DNA from: Crossiella sp. CA-258035
GTDB lineage: Bacteria > Actinomycetota > Actinomycetes > Mycobacteriales > Pseudonocardiaceae
NCBI RefSeq assembly: GCF_030064675.1
Contig: NZ_CP116413.1
Coordinates: 5,798,001-5,862,000 of the forward strand
Direction of reading: 5' to 3'
Length of the DNA stretch: 64,000 nucleotides
Below the pieces are notes generated by a model that was given only the letters and a program-made list of their open reading frames with translations, ran no database searches and was not told where the DNA came from. Below are positions 18,933 through 26,431 of the stretch, one piece after another. The translations under genes were made by a program, and so were the position numbers. Position 1 is the stretch's first letter; every line of letters starts with the position of its first letter.

Positions 18933-21900
18933 GTATTCCTCCGGCTCATGGTGATGCTGTCGATGAGGTCGAACAGTTCGTCGTCGGAGACGTCCGCCAT
19001 CGGCGCGGCGGCCGGGGCTTCCTCCGTCGCGGGGTCGTCCAGGTCGAGCTGGTCCAGCAGGTGTTCGGCCACCGCGGCCGGGGTCGGCTGCTCGAAGACG
19101 AGCGTGACCGGCAGGCGCACACCGGTTTCCGCGCCGAGCCGTTTGCTCAGGTCGGCGCCGGTGACGCTGTCGATGCCGAGGTCGCGGAAGGTCCTGGTCT
19201 CCTCGGGCCGGTCGCCGCGCCGGTAGCCGAGCACGGCTGCGGTGTGCCGCAGCACCACGTCCAGCACCAGTTCCGCGCGGCGGCGGGCAGGCAGTGCGGC
19301 CAGCCGGTCAGCCAGGTCCGGTTCGGTCGCGGTTGCCGTTGCGCCGCTTGAGGTGCGGGCGTCCGGCAGGTCGGCCAGCAGCGGGCTCGGGCGCAGCGCG
19401 GTGAGGGTCGGGGCGAACCGCTCCCACTTGATGTCGGCCACCACCTGGCTGGCCCTGCCCCCGTCGATGGCTTCCTGCAAGGCTTTCAGCGCCAGCTCGG
19501 GGGCCATCAGGTTGATGCCGTGGCGTTCCAGGGTCGGGCGGACCGCGGTGGTGGCCAGGCCGTCGCCGTCCCAGGCGCCGAAGGAGACCGCGGTGGCCGG
19601 CAGGCCCTGGGCGCGGCGGAGCTCGGCGAGGGCGTCCAGGGCGGCGTTGGCCGGGGCGTAGTTGCCCTGGCCGGGAATGCCGACGGTGGCGCCGAGAGTG
19701 GAGAAGAGCACGAACGCGGACAGGTTCAGCTCGGCGGTCAGCTCGTGCAGGTGCCAGGCGCTGACCACCTTGGCGCGCTGGGCTTCCGCGACCTGCGCCA
19801 GGCTGAGCGCGCGCAGCGTGGAGTCGGCCAGCACGGCGGCGGTGTGCACCACCGCGTCCAGGTCACCGACCCGCGCCAGCAACTCGCGCAGCTGGCCGCG
19901 GTCGCTGACATCGCAGGCCTCGATCCGCACCTCCGCGCCCAGCTCGGCCAGCTCGGCGTGCAGTTCCGCCGCGCCGGGCGCGGCCGGGCCGCGGCGGCTG
20001 ACCAGCACCAGCTCGCGGGCGCCGCGTTCGGCCAGCCAGCGGGCCACGTGCGCGCCGAGCGCGCCGGTACCGCCGGTGACCAGCACGGTGCCCTTGGGTC
20101 GCCACTCCCCAGCCTCCGCGCGGTGTGCCGCCGGTCGGACCAGGCGGCAGGCCAGGGTGCCGAAGGGCCGCAGCGCCAGCTGGTCCTCGCCGTCAGTGCG
20201 GGTGAGCGCGGCGGCCAACTGCCGCCAGCTGCCCTCGCGCGGCTCGGCAGGCAGGTCGATCAGGCCGCCCCAGCGGTCGTGGTGCTCGTGCCCGGCCACC
20301 CGGCCGAGGCCCCACACCATGCGCTGGTCGGGCCGGACCTCGCGGTCGCCGGGGTCGGTGATCATCGCGCCGCTGGTCACGCACCACAGCGGCGCGCTGA
20401 TCCGGGCGTCGCCGAGTGCTTGCAGGGCAAGGAGGGTGGCCGCGTACCCGGCGGGCACGCCGGGGTGGTCCACCCGCTCGCCGGGGATCAGCGCGAGCAG
20501 TGAGAGCACGCCGGTGACGTCGGCGGGGACCGCGGCGGCGCTGGCGGTGGCCAGTTCGTCGCGGCCGGGGTGGTGCTCGCACTCGACGGTGACCAGCCGC
20601 AGGCCCTGCCGGTGCAGGCCGGACACCGCGTCGGTCCAGGGGCCTTCTCCCTTGGGCACCAGCACCAGCCAGCTGCCGGTGGCGGTGCGCGCCGGGTCGG
20701 CCACCGCGCGCCAGGCGGTGGCGTAGCGCCAGTCCTCGATCAGCTTGGCCGCGTTCTCCCTGCGGTGCCAGCTGGCCAGCGCGGACACCAGCTCGGGCAG
20801 GGTCGCGCTCTCGGACACCGCGAGCAGGCGTTGCAGGGACTCGACATCGGCCTGGTGCACCAGGTGCCAGAACGTCTCGGACTCCGGCGTCGCGGTGGTG
20901 GTCGCGGGCGGGGTGGTCTCCAGCCAGTAGCGCTGGTGCTGGAAGCGGTAGGTGGGCAGGTCGACCAGGCGGGCGCCGGGGTAGTCCCAGCGCACCGGCA
21001 GGCCGTGCGCGTGCGCCTGGCCCAGCGAGGTCAGGAACCGTTGCGGGCCACCGTCATCGCGGCGCAGGCTGCCGAAGGCGAGCACGTCCTGACCGGCGTC
21101 CTGGATGCCCGCGGTGAGCACCGGGTGCGGGCTCACCTCGATGAAGGTGCGGTGCCCCGCCTCGATCAGCGCGGCCACGGTGGCCTCGAACTCCACCGGG
21201 GAGCGCAGGTTGTCGTACCAGTACTCGGCGTTGAGGCCACTGGTGTCCAGCGGTCCGGCGGTCACCGTGGACCAGAACGCGGCCTCGGCGGTGCGTGGCT
21301 GGATCGGGGCCAGCGCGGTGAGCAGCTCGCCGCGGATGGCTTCCACGTGGTCAGAGTGCGAGGCGTAGTCCACCGGCAGGTGCCGGGCGCGCACCCCGTC
21401 GGCCTGCACCTTGGCCACGAACTCGTGCAGGGCCCCCGGATCGCCGGAGATCACGGTGGCGGCCGGGCCGTTCGCGGCGGCCAGGGACAGCCTGCCGTCC
21501 CATTCGGCCAGCCGGGCCAGCGCCTCGGTCCTGGGCAGCGTGGTGGAGACCATGCCGCCGTGCCCGGCCAGCGCCCGCGCGATCTCCTGCGAGCGCAGCG
21601 CGACGATCCGGGCACCGTCCTCAAGGGACAGTGCGCCGACCGCGCAGGCGGCGGCGATCTCGCCCTGGGAGTGCCCGACCACCGCGGCCGGGCGGACGCC
21701 GTGCGCGGACCACAGCGCGGCCAGCGAGACCATCACCGCCCACAGCGCGGGCTGCACCACGTCGACCCGGCGCAACGCCTCCTCATCGCCCAGCGCCTCG
21801 GTCAGCGACCAGTCCACGTACGGCGTCAGGGCGCGCTCGCACTTCGCCAGCGCCTCGGTGAAAACCGGTGTGCTGTCGGCGAGTTCCAGTGCCATGCCAA

Positions 21901-24898
21901 CCCATTGCGAGCCCTGGCCGGGGAAGACCAGCACCGGCCCCGACCCGGACTGCGCCCGGCCGACCACCAGTCCCGGCGCGTCCTCGCCCGCGGCGAGCGC
22001 GGCCAGGCCGTCCAGCAGGTCCCGCCGGTGGCCCACCACCACGGCCCGGTGCTCGAACGCGGTCCGGGTGGTGGCCAGCGACAGGCCGATGTCCGCGACC
22101 CCCAGTGCGGGCGCGGATTCGGCGTGCGCGCGCAGGGCTTCGGCCTGGGCGCGCAGGGCGGACGGCGACTGCGCGGACAGCGGCCAGGCCACCGGCTGCC
22201 CGGTGTCCCCGCCCCAGTCGACGTCGACGCCGTCTGTCCACAGTAGACCGAGCAGGTCGGCAAGGGTCTCGGTGCCGGGGCGGTTCCGGCGGCAGGTGGC
22301 GAGCACCTCGGTGTCCAGGGTGCGGCCGATCGGGACGCGCAGCACCGGGTGCGGGCTGACCTCCACGATCCGACAGCCCGGCGGCAGCGCGCGGACCGCG
22401 TCGACCAGGCGCATCGGCTCACACATGTTGCGCGCCCAGTAGGCCCCGTCCAGCTCGGTCCCGGCCAGCTCGCCACCGGTGACGGTGGAGAGGAACGGAA
22501 TCCTGGTCGCGGCCGGGCGGATGTCGCCGAGCAGTTCGGTCAGCTCGGCGGTGAGGGCGGCCAGTTCGCGGCTGTGTGACGGGTAGTCGATGGCCACCCT
22601 GACCGTGCCGATCCCGGCCTCGGTCAACTCCTGCTCGAACTCGTCGATCGCCTCGGTGGCACCGGAAACACACACCTGTCCCGGCGAGAGCTCACCGGCC
22701 ACGGTCAGCCGGTCGCCGACCCGCCTGGCCGCTTCCACCACGTCCAGGTCGCAGACCAGCACGGTCCCGGTGCCGGCGGCGCGCTCGGCGATCAGCCGGG
22801 ACCACCGGCCGATGACCTGCGCGCCCTGGGCCACGGTGAGCGCACCGGCGGCGACCGCGGCGGCCACCTCACCCACGCTCTGCCCGAAGACCACGGCCGG
22901 AGTCACGCCACGGGCGGCCAGCGTGCGGAACAGCGCGACCTGCACCGCGAACAGCGCGGGCTGCACCACATCGGCCCGCTCCAGCCGCCGCTCCTCCAGC
23001 AGGTCGTCCAGCACCGACCGGCCGAGCACCGAAGCCAGCTCACTGTCCACTTCGGACATCGCGGCGCGGAACTCCGGCTCGGTCAGCAGGTCCCGGCCCA
23101 TGCCGGTCCACTGGCTGCCGTGGCCGGAGAAGCAGAAGGCCAGTGCGGGCGCGGTCCCGGCCACGCCGACCTCGGCCAGCGCGAGCAGGTTCACCAGGTC
23201 CGCGGGCCGCTCCAGCGCGGCGAAGGCGCGGTGCGGGCCGGATCCGCTGCTCAGCACGGGTGCCACCGGCCCCCTGGCCGTGGCCGCGATGCTCTTCCAC
23301 AGCTCTTCCGCGGTGTCCGCGCCCAGTGCCACCAGGGTGCGGGGGCTGGCGGGCGCCTGGCCCAGCGCGAGGTGCACGTTGGTGCCGCCGAAGCCGAACC
23401 CGCTCACCCCGGCGTACCGGTGCCCGGCGGGCCAGGGGCTGCGGCAGGTCACCACCTGGAGCTGTTCGGCGGCGAAGTCGATGTTCGGGTTGGGTTCGTC
23501 GAAGTGCAGGCTGGCGGGCAGTTCACCGTGGTACAGCGACAAAGCGGTCTTCATCAGGCCGAGCACACCGGCGGCCGGTTCCAGGTGACCGAAGTTCGTC
23601 TTGGCCGAGCCGATCCGCAGCGGTTCGGCGCGGCCGGGGCCGAACACCTCGCCGAGCGCGGAGGTCTCGATCACGTCGCCGAGCTTGGTCCCGGTGCCGT
23701 GAGCCTCCACATAGGACACTTGATCGGTCGGCACCCCGGCTTCCCGCCAGGCCGAGCGGAGCACGTCGACCTGGGCTTCGGGGTTGGGCGCGGTGAGGCC
23801 GTTGGAGGCGCCGTCGTTGTTCATCGCGCTGCCCAGCAGCACCGCGTAGATCCGGTTGCCGTCCCGCAGCGCGTCGGAAAGCCGCCGCAGCACCACGACT
23901 CCGCAGCCCTCGCTGCGCACGTAGCCGTTGGCGCCGGCGTCGAAGGCGCGGCACTGGGCGTCGGGGTTGACGCCGCCGAACTTGGTCATCGCGACCGTGG
24001 TGTGCGGGTGCAGCATCAGGCTGATGCCACCGGCCAGCGCCAGGTCGGACTCGCCGCGGCGCAGGCTGTGCGCGGCCAGGTGCACCGCGGCCAGCGAGGA
24101 GCTGCACGCGCTGCCCACCGACACCGCGGGTCCCTGCAGGCCGAGGGCGTAGGCGACCCGGGCCGGGATGATCGAGGTGTCCCAGCCCACCGCGGACTGC
24201 GAGCCCACCGTGTTCGGGTCCGCACCGGTGGCCAGGTAGTACTCCTGCCACATGGTGCCCAGGAAGACCCCGGTGCGGCTGCCGGTCAGGCCGCCGGGCA
24301 CGATCCGCGCGTCCTCCAGCGCGGACCAGGCCACCTCCAGGGTGATCCGCTGCTGCGGGTCGGCGTGCTCGGCTTCGGCCGGGGACATCCGGAAGAAGGC
24401 CGCGTCGAACCCGGCCACGTCGTCCAGGAAGCCGCCGCGGCGGGTGGTGGTCCTGCCGGGGCTGGTGACGTCGGCGTCGTACCACTGTTCGGCGTGCCAG
24501 CGGTCCGCGGGCACCGGCCCCACCGCGTCCACCTCGGCCAGCAGCGCATCCCAGAGCTGGCCGGGCGTACCGATGCCGCCGGGCAGTCGGCAGCCGAGGC
24601 CGACGATCGCGATCGGCTCGTTCCGCACCGCCTCAGTGGTCGACTCGGGCCGACCGGTCGGCCGACCGTCCAGGAACGCCGTCAGTGCGGCCACCGTCGG
24701 GTGCCGGTAGGGCGCCCAGGCGGGCACCGGACGACCGAGTCGCCGGGACAGCTCCTGGGTCAACCTGGTCAGCCCGGCGGAGTCGGCGCCGAGCTCACGT
24801 AGCGCCACCTGCACCGGCAGCGCGTCCGCTGGTGTGCCCAGCAGCGCAGCCGCGGCACTCCGCACGTGTGACAGACACGTATCAGCCTCACTCCGCAT
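18929..24898 (-). CDS. PKS-1: starter PKS with loading ACP, tandem ATs and module 1
   Basis: A 1989-aa protein with order ACP(L)-KS-AT(L)-AT-KR-ACP and a C-terminal docking tail (DDELFDLID). I chose ATG 24898, which opens straight into the ACP and follows AAGGTGG; in-frame GTG 24907 and TTG 24949 are alternatives. There is no N-terminal docking helix and no upstream PKS partner on this side, as expected for the protein that starts the chain. The KS has a real Cys (residue 265, SACSSSL), so it is a condensing KS and not a KSQ decarboxylase. The stop overlaps the PKS-2 start (GTGA). The gene is divergent from the mycosamine glycosyltransferase across a short promoter region. Role: starter loading and first extension. 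In nystatin and amphotericin clusters the starter protein is a separate KS-AT-DH-ACP, so this layout differs. Confidence 0.93.
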   Translation of the reverse strand: MRSEADTCLSHVRSAAAALLGTPADALPVQVALRELGADSAGLTRLTQELSRRLGRPVPAWAPYRHPTVAALTAFLDGRPTGRPESTTEAVRNEPIAIVGLGCRLPGGIGTPGQLWDALLAEVDAVGPVPADRWHAEQWYDADVTSPGRTTTRRGGFLDDVAGFDAAFFRMSPAEAEHADPQQRITLEVAWSALEDARIVPGGLTGSRTGVFLGTMWQEYYLATGADPNTVGSQSAVGWDTSIIPARVAYALGLQGPAVSVGSACSSSLAAVHLAAHSLRRGESDLALAGGISLMLHPHTTVAMTKFGGVNPDAQCRAFDAGANGYVRSEGCGVVVLRRLSDALRDGNRIYAVLLGSAMNNDGASNGLTAPNPEAQVDVLRSAWREAGVPTDQVSYVEAHGTGTKLGDVIETSALGEVFGPGRAEPLRIGSAKTNFGHLEPAAGVLGLMKTALSLYHGELPASLHFDEPNPNIDFAAEQLQVVTCRSPWPAGHRYAGVSGFGFGGTNVHLALGQAPASPRTLVALGADTAEELWKSIAATARGPVAPVLSSGSGPHRAFAALERPADLVNLLALAEVGVAGTAPALAFCFSGHGSQWTGMGRDLLTEPEFRAAMSEVDSELASVLGRSVLDDLLEERRLERADVVQPALFAVQVALFRTLAARGVTPAVVFGQSVGEVAAAVAAGALTVAQGAQVIGRWSRLIAERAAGTGTVLVCDLDVVEAARRVGDRLTVAGELSPGQVCVSGATEAIDEFEQELTEAGIGTVRVAIDYPSHSRELAALTAELTELLGDIRPAATRIPFLSTVTGGELAGTELDGAYWARNMCEPMRLVDAVRALPPGCRIVEVSPHPVLRVPIGRTLDTEVLATCRRNRPGTETLADLLGLLWTDGVDVDWGGDTGQPVAWPLSAQSPSALRAQAEALRAHAESAPALGVADIGLSLATTRTAFEHRAVVVGHRRDLLDGLAALAAGEDAPGLVVGRAQSGSGPVLVFPGQGSQWVGMALELADSTPVFTEALAKCERALTPYVDWSLTEALGDEEALRRVDVVQPALWAVMVSLAALWSAHGVRPAAVVGHSQGEIAAACAVGALSLEDGARIVALRSQEIARALAGHGGMVSTTLPRTEALARLAEWDGRLSLAAANGPAATVISGDPGALHEFVAKVQADGVRARHLPVDYASHSDHVEAIRGELLTALAPIQPRTAEAAFWSTVTAGPLDTSGLNAEYWYDNLRSPVEFEATVAALIEAGHRTFIEVSPHPVLTAGIQDAGQDVLAFGSLRRDDGGPQRFLTSLGQAHAHGLPVRWDYPGARLVDLPTYRFQHQRYWLETTPPATTTATPESETFWHLVHQADVESLQRLLAVSESATLPELVSALASWHRRENAAKLIEDWRYATAWRAVADPARTATGSWLVLVPKGEGPWTDAVSGLHRQGLRLVTVECEHHPGRDELATASAAAVPADVTGVLSLLALIPGERVDHPGVPAGYAATLLALQALGDARISAPLWCVTSGAMITDPGDREVRPDQRMVWGLGRVAGHEHHDRWGGLIDLPAEPREGSWRQLAAALTRTDGEDQLALRPFGTLACRLVRPAAHRAEAGEWRPKGTVLVTGGTGALGAHVARWLAERGARELVLVSRRGPAAPGAAELHAELAELGAEVRIEACDVSDRGQLRELLARVGDLDAVVHTAAVLADSTLRALSLAQVAEAQRAKVVSAWHLHELTAELNLSAFVLFSTLGATVGIPGQGNYAPANAALDALAELRRAQGLPATAVSFGAWDGDGLATTAVRPTLERHGINLMAPELALKALQEAIDGGRASQVVADIKWERFAPTLTALRPSPLLADLPDARTSSGATATATEPDLADRLAALPARRRAELVLDVVLRHTAAVLGYRRGDRPEETRTFRDLGIDSVTGADLSKRLGAETGVRLPVTLVFEQPTPAAVAEHLLDQLDLDDPATEEAPAAAPMADVSDDELFDLIDSITMSRRNT
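18937..18942 (-). promoter_or_regulatory. Strong ribosome binding site for PKS-2
   Basis: GGAGGA on the minus strand, four bases before the GTG at 18932 and inside the 3' end of PKS-1. Together with the GTGA stop-start overlap it fixes the PKS-2 start and points to coupled translation. Confidence 0.8.
19050..24632 (-). other. PKS-1 module 1: KS-(AT-L)-AT(methylmalonyl)-KR-ACP
   Basis: KS about 24632-23350. The extender AT about 21930-20930 has GHSQGE near 21675 and YASH near 21365, methylmalonyl type. KR about 20100-19500: the cofactor motif TGGTGALG and Tyr (GNYAPAN) are present, but the position 13 residues before the Tyr, normally the catalytic Ser, is Thr (LFSTLG), and the B-type LDD triad reads LAD. 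The KR may therefore be slow or inactive. ACP Ser is residue 1911 (LGIDSVT). No DH or ER. Predicted output: starter carbonyl reduced to hydroxyl (if the KR works) with a neighbouring methyl. Confidence 0.85.
22310..23160 (-). other. Probable loading AT, first of two tandem ATs in PKS-1
   Basis: An AT fold directly after KS1: GHGSQWTG near 23130, nucleophile motif GQSVGE near 22880 (His next to Ser replaced by Gln), catalytic His in YPSH near 22580, and the SPHPVL end near 22340. Aligned without gaps to the second AT, the Arg of LRSQ that binds the carboxylate of an extender unit is Trp699 (codon 22804-22802, RWSR). From the family literature, loss of this Arg marks ATs that load monocarboxylic starters rather than malonyl-type extenders. 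I infer that this AT charges the N-terminal ACP. The starter itself cannot be named. Confidence 0.72.
24670..24885 (-). other. N-terminal loading ACP of PKS-1
   Basis: Residues about 5-76 form an acyl carrier protein. The phosphopantetheine Ser is residue 40, in LGADSAGL, with the helix pattern of PKS ACPs (FLDG end near 24672). It precedes the first KS and has no AT in front of it, so the starter must arrive from an AT elsewhere: the first of the two tandem ATs in the same protein, or a discrete enzyme. Confidence 0.85.
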
Positions 24899-24921
24899 CC
24901 GGACCACCTTGCCGCCGTGGA

Positions 24922-24937
24922 TCAGGGGATTCCCGAG
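24922..24937. promoter_or_regulatory. Putative PAS-LuxR (PimM-type) operator, box 1
   Basis: The 16-mer TCAGGGGATTCCCGAG matches 13 of 16 positions of the PimM operator consensus CTVGGGAWWTCCCBAG known from pimaricin and related polyene clusters. It lies 24-39 bp upstream of the PKS-1 ATG. Found by eye; binding is inference. Confidence 0.55.
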
Positions 24938-24957
24938 GCGACGGTACAAACGGCCAA

Positions 24958-24973
24958 CTGCGGATTCCCCCAG
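24958..24973. promoter_or_regulatory. Putative PAS-LuxR (PimM-type) operator, box 2
   Basis: CTGCGGATTCCCCCAG matches 14 of 16 positions of CTVGGGAWWTCCCBAG, including both outer CT/AG ends. It starts 36 bp after box 1 and lies 57-72 bp before the glycosyltransferase start. Two such boxes in the one shared promoter region support control by a polyene-type PAS-LuxR activator, whose gene is not in this window. Confidence 0.6.
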
Positions 24974-25030
24974 ACAGAGCGGTCGGAATCTCTAGCAAAT
25001 TCCGGGCTGCCCGCCCTTCACCCTGTGGGC

Positions 25031-26431
25031 ATGGCAGAGCTCGCTGAGCACCCGCGGAAGCCGATCATGCTGGTCAGCCTGCCGGCGGCCGGCCTGGCCA
25101 ACCCGATGCTGGTGCTGGCGGGTGAACTGGCCCGGCGCGGCGTGCAGGACGTGTTCTTCGCCAGTGACGAGCCCCGGCGCGCCGACGTCGAGGCGCTGAC
25201 CGCGACCAGCAAGATCGAGTTCATCTCCCTCGGCGAACCGGTGCCCGAGCTGTCCCCGACCACCTGGGACGAGCCGACCTACCGCGCGGTCACCCAGCCC
25301 TCCAGGTTCAAGGCCTTCCGGGCGCTGCTGCGGCACAACTTCAAGCCCGAGATCACCGTCCCCAAGTACCGGGCGCTGGAAGCCGCGGTCGAGCAGCACC
25401 GGCCCGCGCTGATGGTGATCGACGTGATGTGCAAGCACGCCATCGACCTGGCCATCACCAAGGGCATCCCGTACGTGCTCAGCTGCCCGTTCGTGGCCAG
25501 CAACATCGTCAGCCTGGTCACCCCGTTCGGCAGGTCGTACACCCCCAAGGACTTCCCGACCCCGCGGTCGGCCCTGCCGTACCCGATGACGGCCGGCCAG
25601 CGGCTGCGCAACCAGCTGTTCCGCTGGCGCACCCTGCTGCACTTCCTCAACCCGGAGACCAACAAGCGGGTCCAGGCCCAGGCCAAGATCCGCGCGGAAC
25701 TGGGCATCTCCGCCGAGACCACCAAGTCGCTGGCCGCCTTCGAGCAGGCCGAGCGGGTGCTGTGCTACTCGCTGCCGGAGCTGGACTACCCGTTCGACGT
25801 CCCGGACAAGTTCACCTTCGTCGGCGCGATGGTGCCGCCCCTGCCGCAGGCGCCGGCCGATGAGCTGACCGACTGGTTGGACGGCCGGGATTCCGTGGTG
25901 TACATGGGTTTTGGCACCATCACCCGCCTCACCACCGCCGACGTGGCCGCGCTGGTCGAGGTCGCGCGACGGCTGGACGGCAAGGCGCACGTGCTGTGGT
26001 CGCTGCCCGAGTCCCAGCAGCCGATGCTGCCCGCGGACCTGCCGCCGAACCTGCGGGTCGAGGGCTGGGTGCCCTCGCAGCTGGACGTGCTGGCCCATCC
26101 CAGCGTGAAGGTCTTCGTCAACCACGGTGGCGGCAACGCCTTCCACGAGAGCGTGTTCTTCGGCAAGCCGCAGGTGGTGCGGCCGCTGTGGGTGGACTGC
26201 TACGACCAGGCGGTCCGGGTGGAGAGCATGGGCCTGGGCCAGGCGGTGGACCGCCCCGCGACGATCGACGCCGACGACCTCACCGGCAAGGTGCTGCCGG
26301 TGCTGACCGAGCAGTCCTACACCGAACGTTCCCGGCGGTTCGCCGCCGCGATGTCCAAGGCCGGTGGCCGGGCGGCCGCCGCCGACGCTCTGCTGTCCCT
26401 CCCGCAACTCACCGAGACGAGCAACGCATGA
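25031..26431 (+). CDS. nysDI: Polyene macrolide mycosaminyl glycosyltransferase (NysDI/AmphDI/PimK family)
   Basis: A 466-aa GT-B enzyme of the UGT/macrolide glycosyltransferase superfamily. The N-terminus (PIMLVSLPAAGLANPMLVLAGEL) and the C-terminal donor-binding part (EGWVPSQLDVLAHP, then NHGGGNAFHE with His365, then PLWVDCYDQAVR) read like the mycosaminyltransferases of nystatin, amphotericin and pimaricin. Expected role: transfer of GDP-mycosamine to the macrolactone hydroxyl next to the polyene, in the cytoplasm. The start is ATG 25031; GTG 25025, two codons upstream, is an alternative, and a longer frame from 24917 would run into the divergent promoter. The stop overlaps the aminotransferase start (ATGA), so the two form an operon. 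Assignment is from recalled family sequence, not a search. Confidence 0.88.
   Translation: MAELAEHPRKPIMLVSLPAAGLANPMLVLAGELARRGVQDVFFASDEPRRADVEALTATSKIEFISLGEPVPELSPTTWDEPTYRAVTQPSRFKAFRALLRHNFKPEITVPKYRALEAAVEQHRPALMVIDVMCKHAIDLAITKGIPYVLSCPFVASNIVSLVTPFGRSYTPKDFPTPRSALPYPMTAGQRLRNQLFRWRTLLHFLNPETNKRVQAQAKIRAELGISAETTKSLAAFEQAERVLCYSLPELDYPFDVPDKFTFVGAMVPPLPQAPADELTDWLDGRDSVVYMGFGTITRLTTADVAALVEVARRLDGKAHVLWSLPESQQPMLPADLPPNLRVEGWVPSQLDVLAHPSVKVFVNHGGGNAFHESVFFGKPQVVRPLWVDCYDQAVRVESMGLGQAVDRPATIDADDLTGKVLPVLTEQSYTERSRRFAAAMSKAGGRAAAADALLSLPQLTETSNA

Larger units (their letters stand above)
24899..25030. promoter_or_regulatory. Divergent promoter region between PKS-1 and the glycosyltransferase operon
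   Basis: A 132-bp gap between two divergently read starts. It is the only candidate promoter region for both the early PKS operon (leftward) and the sugar operon (rightward). It is less GC-rich than its flanks and holds two near-palindromic 16-mers resembling PAS-LuxR operators. No confident -10/-35 pair was identified by eye. Confidence 0.75.

Noticed and set aside
20930-23160. Tandem ATs as a duplication error of assembly
   Set aside because: The two ATs differ throughout, including all specificity motifs, so they are not copies of one sequence.
24899-24949. Longer PKS-1 start at TTG 24949
   Set aside because: The 17 added residues have no docking-domain or ACP character, and the extension would cover operator-like box 1. 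ATG 24898 begins directly at the ACP.
24917-25030. Longer glycosyltransferase start at 24917
   Set aside because: It would overlap the shared promoter and box 2, and the added residues resemble no glycosyltransferase N-terminus; the conserved part begins just after ATG 25031.
24992-26407. Minus-strand frame opposite the glycosyltransferase
   Set aside because: Its translation is a GC-rich shadow without family features; the plus strand encodes a clear glycosyltransferase.
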